From Gimesia sp. (GTDB lineage Bacteria; Planctomycetota; Planctomycetia; Planctomycetales; Planctomycetaceae), in the NCBI GenBank assembly GCA_002706765.1, contig PAJV01000055.1, forward strand, positions 62,001 to 126,000: a DNA stretch of 64,000 nt, read 5' to 3'. How positions within the stretch are numbered: position 1 is the stretch's first letter; the number at the start of each line of letters is the position of its first letter. Both the position numbers and the translations under genes were made by a program. The notes under the pieces were generated by a model, which made no database searches, was not told the DNA's origin, and saw nothing but the letters and a program-made list of their open reading frames with translations. Shown here piece after piece: positions 45,544 through 56,211 of the stretch.

Positions 45544-48459
45544 ATGGACTCCATGAAACGCATCTACCTTGCCTTATTGATCTCATTTTGTGCGCCGTAC
45601 TCGCTTTTGGCAGACACCCTTGATCCCATCGTGGAACCCTCCGGTATTCAGCAGGAAAATATTAACGGAGATGTTTCAGAGCTGTTTGGAGACTCCGCCT
45701 GGTTTGGACGCTATCGCCCGCATTTCGGCTACCGCTATGAAGCCGGCGACACGATCGGACGCATTGGCGGACTCTCGTCCTTTGATGGATTTATCCCGCT
45801 GTTTGAAGGAGAAGACAGTAACTGGCTGACCTTCTTTGATGCCCGGTTACTGCTCGATGATCAGAATAACAACCTGGGTTCCAATATCGGTTTCGGGGCG
45901 CGACAGTATTTACCCGAGCAGGGGCGAACCATTGGCGGTTATATTTACTACGATACCCGTGATACGGGTGCTGCGAACTTCGATCAGGTGTCCGGCGGGA
46001 TTGAAACACTGGGTGATCTGTGGGACGCACGACTCAACTGGTACGTCCCCACCGGACAAACCCGCGACCAGATTGGCACCTCCCACATCGGTGGCGGCTC
46101 ATATCAGTTCATCGGCCATTATCTATACGGGGGTACGCTGACAAGATACTACCAGGCCGCCATGACGGGCGTGGACATGGAAGCGGGCCGTAAGATCTAC
46201 TCCGGTACCAGGACAGATATCCGGGCGTTTGCAGGCTGGTATCACTTTCAGGCCACCGGAAGTCCCCAGGCGTGGGGCTGGAAATCCCGCGTGGAAAGCC
46301 GCATCTCCGATGTCGTTTCGCTCAACCTGAGTGTGCAGAACGACCGCGTCTTCGATACCACGGTCAACTTTGCCGTGGGAATTCAATGGCCCAGCATTAC
46401 CGGTCTGAGAGATGGATTCAAAGCCGACATCCCGGCCCGGGATCGACTGGGGGAAAGCCCCGAACGACTCCGCAGCATTGTCGTCGCCAATCAGGAAGTC
46501 CAGGACCCCAATGGCGGGCTGATTATCAATCCTGCGACCGGCAACCCCTATTACTTCATGCACGTTGCCACCGGCGGCAACAGCGATGGTTCTTATGAAG
46601 ACCCGTATGCGACCTTAGCGGCCGCCTTTGCTGATCCGCGGACCCAGGCAGGCGATCTGATTGTGTACGACCATCGCAACGGTGCCGAAACGGGTGATTT
46701 CGTTCTGGCCCAGGCAACACAGGTCCTTTCAGAAGGGCCGGCACAATTTATCAACAGCCAGTTCGGTTCGATCCAGTTGCCCGATTCCGGTACCGGTGTC
46801 AGACCACAGATCACAGGCAGCTTTACTCTCAACAATGGCAGTGTGCTCTCCGGGTTTGATATCACGACAGTTACCGGCAGTTCGATCATTGCCAATGGGG
46901 TCGGCGATATTCGCGTGGCAAATAACTCCATCAACAATACCACGATTTCATCCGCATTCCCCGCCATCAGTCTGAACAACTTAAACGGCACGGTCGCCTT
47001 CGAGCAGACTACGCTCTCAAAAACCAATGGGACAGGGCTGAGGATCGACGGGGGCAACGCGGACATCACATTTACAGACAGTACCATTACAGCAAACAAT
47101 GCGACTTATGCTGTCAACATTCAGGATGCAGGCGGCTCGATCAAACTGGGACAGGTCAACGGGACCAACTCCACCTTTGACGCTTATGTTGTGAACAACT
47201 CGGCAGACATCACCATTGATGAACTCAACAGTACCGACGCCAACAGCCTGCCCTTCACCGTTCAGAATAATACAGGCAGTTTTGCCTTGAACGGCGGAAC
47301 CATTTCCAACAGCGCCGCGTCCGGCGGCCAGATCGATTCTTCGCAAAATGTGACGGTGCAGAACGTGACCATCAATTCGGCAGGAGCACACGGCCTGAAT
47401 ATCACCAATTCGTCGAATCTGAATATCTCCAATAATACCATCGTCGACGCGGACTCCGATGGCATCAGGGCTTTGAACAGTTCCGGCAATGTGTTCATCA
47501 ATAAAAACCAGATCAACAGTATTGTTACTGGCTTTGACAATGCAATTCTGGTCTCCACGAATGCAGATGCCAACGTGCAAATCAATGAAAACACGATCAC
47601 CAGCGTGTTGACCGTTTTGAATGATGGCATCAACGTGACTACCAATGCCGGTAATGCGACACTCAATATCAATGGCAACAAAATCACCAGTTTCGCCAAT
47701 GCATTCGATGATGCGATCTATGTGACCAACAACTCGACCGGCACTATGAACACAACGATTTCCCAGAACACGATTACCAATACCCTCGGCGGCTTCGGCG
47801 ATGCCATCATTTATTATGGTACCGCCAATGGCGTAATGACAACGAACATTTCCAATAACAACATCCATAATACAGAGGGCCTGTTTGGCGATGCCATCGT
47901 AGTCGTTTACGATGCTGGTTCTGCCACGACGACGATCTCACAAAATACGATCGACTCCGATGATCTGGTGAATCTGTTTGGCACCAGTATCTATCTCGGC
48001 CTGAACACGACCGGGACCACAACCTCTCATATCACGCAGAACATTATTTCCGATGACAATAATGCGGCCCTGTTTACGGACGGGATTGCCCTGAACATTG
48101 ATCAGGGAACGAACCATAGTGCCTTCATCAACAACAACCAGATCGCGCAGACGGGTGGCCTCTTTGATGACGGGATTGAGATTCTGCTGGACAGCCTGGG
48201 TGGCGCCTCGGCATCGGTGCAGGTGCAAAACAACCTGTTGAACGGCAGTGCCGGCGTGGGCGGTCGCGGCCTGGATGTGGCTACCATCTTTGGATCAAAT
48301 TCCGCCTTTCTGGATGTCTCTGGAAACACGACCGACACCGCCCTGGACTTCTCTGCCACAATTGGTTCTACGATCACAGTGGAAGATCTGCCAAACCTGT
48401 CAACCAATAACAATGGTGCGACGATCAATACCTTCGGTAACGTTGTGGATGCCCCGTAA
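45544..48459 (+). CDS. Inverse-autotransporter-like beta-barrel with long beta-helix passenger
   Basis: The 971-residue protein has a signal peptide (to about residue 23). A barrel-type domain at about 35-300 follows: PHFGYRYEAGDTIGRIGG, GGYIYYDTRDTG and FAGWYHF resemble the inverse-autotransporter (intimin-like) beta domain. A PARDRLGESPERLRSIV linker follows, then a DUF1565/right-handed beta-helix passenger from about 335 to 960 with many NNTI-type turns. The barrel should lie in the outer membrane with the helix outside, an adhesin-like role. ATG at 45553 is an alternative start. Confidence 0.8.
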   Translation: MDSMKRIYLALLISFCAPYSLLADTLDPIVEPSGIQQENINGDVSELFGDSAWFGRYRPHFGYRYEAGDTIGRIGGLSSFDGFIPLFEGEDSNWLTFFDARLLLDDQNNNLGSNIGFGARQYLPEQGRTIGGYIYYDTRDTGAANFDQVSGGIETLGDLWDARLNWYVPTGQTRDQIGTSHIGGGSYQFIGHYLYGGTLTRYYQAAMTGVDMEAGRKIYSGTRTDIRAFAGWYHFQATGSPQAWGWKSRVESRISDVVSLNLSVQNDRVFDTTVNFAVGIQWPSITGLRDGFKADIPARDRLGESPERLRSIVVANQEVQDPNGGLIINPATGNPYYFMHVATGGNSDGSYEDPYATLAAAFADPRTQAGDLIVYDHRNGAETGDFVLAQATQVLSEGPAQFINSQFGSIQLPDSGTGVRPQITGSFTLNNGSVLSGFDITTVTGSSIIANGVGDIRVANNSINNTTISSAFPAISLNNLNGTVAFEQTTLSKTNGTGLRIDGGNADITFTDSTITANNATYAVNIQDAGGSIKLGQVNGTNSTFDAYVVNNSADITIDELNSTDANSLPFTVQNNTGSFALNGGTISNSAASGGQIDSSQNVTVQNVTINSAGAHGLNITNSSNLNISNNTIVDADSDGIRALNSSGNVFINKNQINSIVTGFDNAILVSTNADANVQINENTITSVLTVLNDGINVTTNAGNATLNINGNKITSFANAFDDAIYVTNNSTGTMNTTISQNTITNTLGGFGDAIIYYGTANGVMTTNISNNNIHNTEGLFGDAIVVVYDAGSATTTISQNTIDSDDLVNLFGTSIYLGLNTTGTTTSHITQNIISDDNNAALFTDGIALNIDQGTNHSAFINNNQIAQTGGLFDDGIEILLDSLGGASASVQVQNNLLNGSAGVGGRGLDVATIFGSNSAFLDVSGNTTDTALDFSATIGSTITVEDLPNLSTNNNGATINTFGNVVDAP

Positions 48460-48745
48460 GCACCATTTCGCCGCTGATAGAGTGTGTCCAGGCAGACGGG
48501 TTATTACCTGGGGCACTACCCTGCTTCATTCATAAAGAGAGGCAATTCCCTCCTGCAGCTGAGTTCCCGACGATTACTTTTGATGCAAACCTGGGATCCA
48601 GCCACTTCACAGCGCATCCTGTTTTAACTAACCGGAACAGTCCCTTTATCCAGCGGGCTTTTTTCTGAACTTTTCTATAGACACCTCGTTTCATCGTCGA
48701 AGAAAATTTTATTAGTTTGGAAAGTAATGTGCTGCATCTGGTGGA
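48460..48745. other. Intergenic region between the two surface-protein genes
   Basis: 286 bp without a supported gene. A weak AG(T)CCC/GGGCT hairpin followed by TTTTTT occurs at about 48639-48667 and could end the first transcript. The segment just before the next start, TGGAATGGACTCC, is the same as before the first gene. Confidence 0.4.
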
Positions 48746-51115
48746 ATGGACTCCATGAAATCTTTCTGTATCGGGCTGCTGTTGTTCTTCTGCGTCCCCT
48801 GTTCGCTTCGGGCTGATTCTTCTGAAATATTGCCTGCACAGGAATCACCAGATGTGAACGGTGATGTGTCGGAACTCTTTGGTGATGCTGGCTGGTTCAG
48901 GCGTTACCAGCCGCACTTCGGCTACCGGTACCAGGCCGGGGATACCATTGGTCGGATCGGGGGACTCTCTTCGCTGGATGGTTTCCTGCCTCTACTTGAA
49001 GCGGAGGATGGCAACTGGCTCACATTTCTCGACGCGCGACTGCTGCTGGATGACCGCAACCAGAACCTGGGATCCAACGTCGGCCTGGGTGCCCGCCAGT
49101 ATCTGCCCGAATGGGAACGCACCATCGGCGGATATGTTTATTATGATACCCGCGACACAGGCATGCGCAATTTCAGCCAGATCTCCGGGGGGATTGAAAC
49201 GCTGGGCGATCTGTGGGATGCGCGCTTGAACTGGTATGTGCCGACAGGCAGCAGACGCTCGCTGGTCGGCACGTCACACACTCTCGGCGGACCCAGTCAG
49301 TTTGTGGGGCATTATCTCTACGGCGGCATTCTGACCCGCTACTATCAGGCCGCAATGACCGGCGTGGATATGGAAGCGGGACGAAAGATTTTGACCAGTG
49401 ACTCCATGGACGTGCGGGCGTTTGCCGGCTGGTATCATTTTCAGGCACCCGGCAGCCAACAGGCGTGGGGCTGGAAAACCCGTGTAGAAAATCGTATTTC
49501 TGATCTGGTTGCTTTGAACCTGGGTGTGCAGAACGATCGCGTGTTCAATACGACGGTCAATTTTTCTGTTGCGATCACGTGGCCGAGCATCACGGGGCGA
49601 CGCGCGGGCCTTAAAGCCGACATCCCGGCCCGTGATCGGCTGGGGGAATCGCCCGAACGACTGCGCAGCATTGTCGTCGACAATCAGGCAATTCAGGATC
49701 CCAATGGAGGGCTGTTGATTAATCCTGCGACGGGCAACCCGTATTACTTTATGCATGTCGCCAGTGGCGGCAACAGTGATGGCTCGTACGAAGATCCGTA
49801 CGCCACGTTGGCAGACGCCTTTGCAGATCCGCGAACGCAGGCGGGGGATGTCGTCGTGTACGACCACCGCGGCGACTCGGAAACCGGTACATTCACACTC
49901 GCCGATCAGACCCAGGTCCTTTCCTCCGGTCCAACTCAGTTTTTGAGTACGCAAATCGGTCAAGTTGCTTTGCCTGATTCGAACACCGGCCTGATGCCCC
50001 AGATCACCGGAAATTTCACGCTGGCAAATGGCAGTGTGCTGTCCGGGTTTAACATTACCAGCGGAAGTGCCGACCCGGCTGTGATGGCGAACGGCGTGCA
50101 GAATATCACCATTGCCAATAACACGATTACCAACGGCTCGACTTCGGGAATTGCCATTGCTAATTCTCAGGGAATTACCATTACTAACAATACACTGCAG
50201 GATGTCAGTGATGACGCCATCGATATCGAAGACAGTTCCGGAAATATTACCATCAGCAATAACACGATTAAAAGTATCGCCACGGCTTTCGATGATGCGA
50301 TCAATGTAGAACTCAACGGCGCCGCCAGTCTGACTGTCGATAACAACATCATTTCCAGCGTCGTGCAGACTTCGGATAACGGAATTAACGTCACCACGAC
50401 AGCCGGTGATATTACGACCCGCATTCGCAATAACCAGATCTCCGGCGTGGACTTCTCGCTGGCCGGCGGAATTAAATACACGGGAAATTCCTCCGGTTTC
50501 GCACAGACGACGATCACGGACAACATCATCCTGAATGACGATGACAGTGTTGCTGGATCTGCTGTCTTTAATGGAATTCATGTCCGTTATCTGAATGGAT
50601 CGGCGAACACAGACATCTCCCGCAATCAGATTGCCACCGACGATCATGCCACGGGGGGCAGAGGAATCTGGCTGAACTACCAGACCAATGGTGCCACGAC
50701 GACCACCGTCAATGATAATATCATCTCAGACTACACCGACACCGACGTCTTTGCTTACGGTCTGATTGCCGCGGTGAACCAGGGAACAAAGCATGACTTT
50801 TTCATCACCAATAACAAGATCGGCCCCAACCAGTTTAATGTGCGTGTCGATGTCACCAATGGCGCAGCGGCGAATATGCAGATCACTCAGAATCACTTTG
50901 CAGACAGTGCCGGTACGAGCGGAGACCTGCTGATCTATTCGGAAGATGCCGGCTCTGACCTCTCCCTGCAAATCTTCGGAAACACGGCTCACAAACCATT
51001 TGACTTCACGACACATGCGGGGGGCATTATCAGAATCCAGGACCTGCCTGATCTCTCCGCCAACAATAATGGCGTAACCGTCAATACCACGGGCAACGTT
51101 GTGAATGCACCGTAA
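48746..51115 (+). CDS. Inverse-autotransporter-like beta-barrel with shorter beta-helix passenger
   Basis: The 789-residue paralogue of the preceding gene has a nearly identical barrel (PHFGYRYQAGDTIGRIGG, GGYVYYDTRDTG, FAGWYHFQ, PARDRLGESPERLRSIV) and the same start of the helix domain (NPATGNPYYFMHV, DGSYEDPYATLA). The passenger (about residues 340-780) is 180 residues shorter, with different turn sequences. Only the last ~35 residues (IRIQDLPDLSANNNGVTVNT) match again. This pattern fits gene duplication followed by passenger diversification. Confidence 0.8.
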   Translation: MDSMKSFCIGLLLFFCVPCSLRADSSEILPAQESPDVNGDVSELFGDAGWFRRYQPHFGYRYQAGDTIGRIGGLSSLDGFLPLLEAEDGNWLTFLDARLLLDDRNQNLGSNVGLGARQYLPEWERTIGGYVYYDTRDTGMRNFSQISGGIETLGDLWDARLNWYVPTGSRRSLVGTSHTLGGPSQFVGHYLYGGILTRYYQAAMTGVDMEAGRKILTSDSMDVRAFAGWYHFQAPGSQQAWGWKTRVENRISDLVALNLGVQNDRVFNTTVNFSVAITWPSITGRRAGLKADIPARDRLGESPERLRSIVVDNQAIQDPNGGLLINPATGNPYYFMHVASGGNSDGSYEDPYATLADAFADPRTQAGDVVVYDHRGDSETGTFTLADQTQVLSSGPTQFLSTQIGQVALPDSNTGLMPQITGNFTLANGSVLSGFNITSGSADPAVMANGVQNITIANNTITNGSTSGIAIANSQGITITNNTLQDVSDDAIDIEDSSGNITISNNTIKSIATAFDDAINVELNGAASLTVDNNIISSVVQTSDNGINVTTTAGDITTRIRNNQISGVDFSLAGGIKYTGNSSGFAQTTITDNIILNDDDSVAGSAVFNGIHVRYLNGSANTDISRNQIATDDHATGGRGIWLNYQTNGATTTTVNDNIISDYTDTDVFAYGLIAAVNQGTKHDFFITNNKIGPNQFNVRVDVTNGAAANMQITQNHFADSAGTSGDLLIYSEDAGSDLSLQIFGNTAHKPFDFTTHAGGIIRIQDLPDLSANNNGVTVNTTGNVVNAP

Positions 51116-51164
51116 GCGGACTTGCTGAAGCATTCCTCACGACCTGAATATCTTGCGACTGCGA

Positions 51165-52517
51165 TCAAGGTTTCGGATCGATGACCGGCCGATGTCGTTC
51201 AATCTGGGATTTAAAATCGCCCAGGCTCTGCCAGTACAGCGGGTGATTCAGGTCCACTTCGGTGACCGCGACCGTGCCCCATTCCTTCGCCTGTGCCAGC
51301 GGTTTGCCATCATGTCCATAAATAGCCGAGATCATCCAGTTGGAAGAGGTGTCCGTGTAGGTGCTGCTGATGACGTACACATGGTTCTCGCAGGCACGTG
51401 CCGCGCCGAGCAGCGGGTTACAGCCCCAGACAGGCCAGGCGATGACCTCGGCTCCGTTCTTGCTCAGTTCGCGCGCCACTTCCGGAAAGAAACCATCGTA
51501 GCAGACCATCATGCCGACCTTTCCGAAACGGGTTTCAAATACGGGATACTCATTTCCGGGTGTAACGCCCCCTTCGATCTCGCCACGGGGCAGTGTGACT
51601 TTGCGATACTTGCCGACCATTTTTCCATCGGGGCCCATCAACACAGCTACATTATAAATCAGATGCTCTGCCCGTTCATAAAGCCCGACGACAATATACA
51701 GGTCATGTTGTTTAGCCAGCTCACCAAAGTACTTTGTAGAGGGGCCGGGAATCGGTTCCGCGGTTTCCGCATAAGACAAGCCGGTGCCGTAGACGGTAAT
51801 CGATTCCGGCAAAACAACCAGATCTGCTTTCTGCTCAGCCGCCTGTGCGATCAATTTCGCGAACTGGGCCGGTTTGTCACTCGGCTTTTTTCCCTCCTGG
51901 GGCCGATGATGGATTGTCGCCAAACGCACGATGCGAGGTTGCAGATCCCTGGTTTGTTTTAAAACGATGTTGCTCCACAGAATCCTGGAATGCGGGGGTC
52001 CCCAGCGAAAATGTAATTCAACTTGAACCTGCGCCGCTTTCACAGGAGCACGATAGACGCCGGCAACTTTCGTCCAGCCAGCGACGGCTTCCTGATCGCC
52101 TGGAAATTCGGGTTCTGCCCGCGGATGTTCTCCCGGTCGATACGAAGCGAAAGAGGGTTTATCCCGTGTGACTCGCTTCCCGTTTTGATCCAGCCAGATC
52201 AGACGGACTGCACCGACACGACGAACCAGGTCAATCCCTTCGGTTTTTCGCAGTGCCGTGAATTCATAAGTCTTTCCTCCTTCCACAGGGAATGACTTCT
52301 GCAGATGTCCCATCAAGGCTTCCCGGCCATCTGCCTGGATCAGAAAAGCACCCTGCTGATCGGGGCCTGCATCCGCTTGCCAGGTAATCTCGGGCCGCAG
52401 TTCTTCGCGAGGCGACATCGCCTGCCAGCCATCGTGTAAGCCCGGCTCACCTGCACTTGCCGTCTGACAGGAAAGCAGCAAACCAAGAACAAACAAACCG
52501 CCTGACACACGTTTCAT
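51165..52517 (-). CDS. Secreted nitrilase-superfamily amidohydrolase
   Basis: The 450-residue protein has a signal peptide (1-22) and an N-terminal beta-sandwich-like domain (about 40-190) that looks carbohydrate-binding. The carbon-nitrogen hydrolase domain follows with the catalytic triad Glu238 (LPES), Lys306 (KYRKVTLP) and Cys339 (MVCYDG). Exported members act on amides such as N-carbamyl compounds. The substrate is unknown. It converges with the surface-protein gene (49 bp). Confidence 0.85.
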   Translation of the reverse strand: MKRVSGGLFVLGLLLSCQTASAGEPGLHDGWQAMSPREELRPEITWQADAGPDQQGAFLIQADGREALMGHLQKSFPVEGGKTYEFTALRKTEGIDLVRRVGAVRLIWLDQNGKRVTRDKPSFASYRPGEHPRAEPEFPGDQEAVAGWTKVAGVYRAPVKAAQVQVELHFRWGPPHSRILWSNIVLKQTRDLQPRIVRLATIHHRPQEGKKPSDKPAQFAKLIAQAAEQKADLVVLPESITVYGTGLSYAETAEPIPGPSTKYFGELAKQHDLYIVVGLYERAEHLIYNVAVLMGPDGKMVGKYRKVTLPRGEIEGGVTPGNEYPVFETRFGKVGMMVCYDGFFPEVARELSKNGAEVIAWPVWGCNPLLGAARACENHVYVISSTYTDTSSNWMISAIYGHDGKPLAQAKEWGTVAVTEVDLNHPLYWQSLGDFKSQIERHRPVIDPKP

Positions 52518-52700
52518 AAGGACTTCTCCGGGAACGGAAATCGTTTCAGAAGCTGGTTACACGGAACAGGGACAAAGTCCTGCCTTCAAATATCGTAACA
52601 CAACTATCTGCTCATCATAGCAAAAAACGCTGTTTTCGCTTCGTGCGCATCTGGATCGGATTGCGAGGGGCGGAATGTTTTTCAGCCCGGGACCGACATC

Positions 52701-54140
<1,440 letters not shown>

Positions 54141-54179
54141 TCATTGAAGATTCTATGGTAATACAGAATATCTTAATAA

Positions 54180-54195
54180 TGCAAAACATATACCA
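54180..54195 (-). promoter_or_regulatory. Sigma54-like promoter of glnA
   Basis: On the minus strand TGGTATATGTTTTGCA places GG (-24) exactly 10 nt before GC (-12), with a TTTTGCA -12 block. A transcription start near 54170 would leave a 30-nt leader before the ATG at 54140. RpoN-controlled glnA is a classic arrangement. Upstream, TTGC-N11-GCAA (54206-54224) is an imperfect palindrome and could be an NtrC-like site, but it is closer than usual. Confidence 0.55.
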
Positions 54196-54224
54196 TTCCC
54201 AATATTTGCACAATTATCAGGCAA

Positions 54225-54516
54225 TATGTATCGTTCGTACATGTCATTTTTAAGCCCAGGTAGTTCTGCCCTGCTCCCCGCGGCTGATTCTTTCCGGTTC
54301 CGGAGACCTACTCTCAATACTATACATATAAACCAATCCAGAGGATTTTCGTGCGGCAGACCGCGCGGCTCGTACTGCAGAACCGGCAATCCCTGAAACT
54401 TAACCGAGGCTTCACACCACGCGCTTTACAAACACCAACAGGCGGGGACTATAATGTTTCTATGCCCGCCGGTTTTCGTATAGAACGATTTTGCTTACAT
54501 CTATCCAGAGGCTTCC
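54225..54516. other. Intergenic region between glnA and alkaline phosphatase
   Basis: The remaining ~290 bp show no gene. TATAAT at 54450-54455 has TTTACA at 54425-54430 (19-bp spacer), a weak candidate promoter for the phosphatase gene. No clear PHO box was seen. Confidence 0.4.
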
Positions 54517-56199
54517 ATGAAATTCGCTGTTCCTTCCAGCCTGTTGTCGCTGATCCTGCTTCTCAATCTGTCCCCTGCCCTGGCAGAAAAACCGACCGAA
54601 GATCACATTCGAAAACTTCAGACCACTGCCATCAAGAATAAAAAAAGCCCGGTCGCTCACTGGGGCTTTGATCCGAATGACTATACCCAGTGGTCCAGTC
54701 ATTCCCTGCGACTGATCCCGGTTTACACCTTCGGAACCCAAAATGGTGTTCCGGGCTACAATCTGAAGTCTTACAAAGGGAAAAACAGTCCGTATCGAGA
54801 CGAAAAAAAACTCGAAGCCATTTATGGATTTCTCCCTGAGAACACACTGAACCCGAAAGCCAACTATCTGGACCAGACCAATCTCTATAATATCCAGGAG
54901 GCGGCGCTCAAAGCGGGCAAGAAAAATATTATCCTGTTTGTGTTTGATGGTATGGACTGGCAGACGACCCGTGCCGCGGCCCTGTATTACAACGCCGCTG
55001 ACAAGTACAACAGCGGCCGGGGAACCGGTTTCCATTTTCAGGACTACACGGCTGACGGAACCAGCCAGTTTGGTTACATGGTGACGGCACCTCACAATGA
55101 TGGTTCTAACGTGGACGTCAACAGTCAGAAAGTTTTGAACCCGGGGGGTATAATGCGCGGGGGATACGATGCGAAAAAAGGAGGTCCCACCCCCTGGAAG
55201 GCAGGCAATGATAAAAAGTATCTGATCGGCAGCCCCGGCAATAATTACGGCAAACACGCTTACCCCGACTCGGCCAATACCGCTTCCTCCATGACGACCG
55301 GCATCAAGTCTTACAATAGCGCCATCAACGTCGATCCCAACGGTGCCCCCGTTGCTACGATCGCGCACGAGGCCCAGGAGAAAGGCTATTCCGTCGGCGT
55401 TGTGACCAGCGTTCCCATTACACACGCCACGCCGGCCGCCGCTTATGCGCACAATGTCAGCCGCAACGACTACCAGGACCTGGCCCGCGATCTGCTGGGA
55501 CAACCTTCCATCTCCCATCCGCAGCAGGCGCTGCCGGGGATGGATGTCGTGCTGGGTGGCGGCTTCGGTACCATGGAAAAACCGACCGGCGGCAAATCGC
55601 ATGGCAAGAACTTCGTCCCCGGCTGGAAATATATTTCAGAAGAGACCATTCAGAAAGCAGACGTCAAACAGGGTGGAAAATATACGGTTGCTCTGCGAAC
55701 TCCCGATGTCAAAGGTCAGACCGGTCTGAAACAGGCTACGGCTGCTGCCATCAAAAACAAGACGCGACTGCTGGGCGTGTATGGCGTCGATCAATACGCG
55801 GCTCATCTGCCATTCCAGACCGCTGACGGAGATTACCAGCCTGCACCGGGCTTAAAGAACCGTGCTGAAGCCTACTCCGCAGCGGACATCTCAGAGAATC
55901 CGACGCTGGCCGACATGACAGAGTCGGCACTCGACGTACTCAGCCAGAACAAACAGGGTTTCTGGCTGCTGGTCGAAGCCGGAGATGTCGACTGGGCCAA
56001 CCACGATAACAATCTGGATAACTCCATCGGCGCTGTCAAAAGCGGCGACGACGCGTTCAAAGTCATCACGGACTGGGTCGAGAAGAACAGCAACTGGGAT
56101 GAAACCATCGTGATTCTCACCGCCGATCATGGACACTATCTGAATATCGATCAGCCGGAAGCATTGATCCCGCCAAAACCCAAACAGGACGCGAAGTAG
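54517..56199 (+). CDS. Secreted alkaline phosphatase, PhoA-type
   Basis: The 560-residue enzyme has a signal peptide (4-24), then the alkaline phosphatase fold. LFVFDGMDWQ has a metal-binding Asp near residue 144, and HAYPDSANTASSMTTG carries nucleophile Ser252 in Asp-Ser-Ala. ITHATPAAAYAH, EAGDVDWANHDN and TADHGHYLN hold the Zn/Mg ligands. These are the features of the PhoA family, which hydrolyse phosphomonoesters in the periplasm. It is about 90 residues longer than E. coli PhoA owing to an extra N-terminal segment and insertions. Confidence 0.93.
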   Translation: MKFAVPSSLLSLILLLNLSPALAEKPTEDHIRKLQTTAIKNKKSPVAHWGFDPNDYTQWSSHSLRLIPVYTFGTQNGVPGYNLKSYKGKNSPYRDEKKLEAIYGFLPENTLNPKANYLDQTNLYNIQEAALKAGKKNIILFVFDGMDWQTTRAAALYYNAADKYNSGRGTGFHFQDYTADGTSQFGYMVTAPHNDGSNVDVNSQKVLNPGGIMRGGYDAKKGGPTPWKAGNDKKYLIGSPGNNYGKHAYPDSANTASSMTTGIKSYNSAINVDPNGAPVATIAHEAQEKGYSVGVVTSVPITHATPAAAYAHNVSRNDYQDLARDLLGQPSISHPQQALPGMDVVLGGGFGTMEKPTGGKSHGKNFVPGWKYISEETIQKADVKQGGKYTVALRTPDVKGQTGLKQATAAAIKNKTRLLGVYGVDQYAAHLPFQTADGDYQPAPGLKNRAEAYSAADISENPTLADMTESALDVLSQNKQGFWLLVEAGDVDWANHDNNLDNSIGAVKSGDDAFKVITDWVEKNSNWDETIVILTADHGHYLNIDQPEALIPPKPKQDAK

Positions 56200-56211
56200 C
56201 ATCAGCCTGTT

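Noticed and set aside
46123-48428. Long minus-strand frames inside the surface-protein genes
   Set aside because: They are antisense shadows of the repetitive Asn/Thr/Ile-rich beta-helix coding sequence; no start signals and atypical composition.
47000-51000. Repeat array or CRISPR-like direct repeats
   Set aside because: The repeats are protein-level beta-helix coils of uneven length within two open reading frames, not uniform DNA repeats with spacers.
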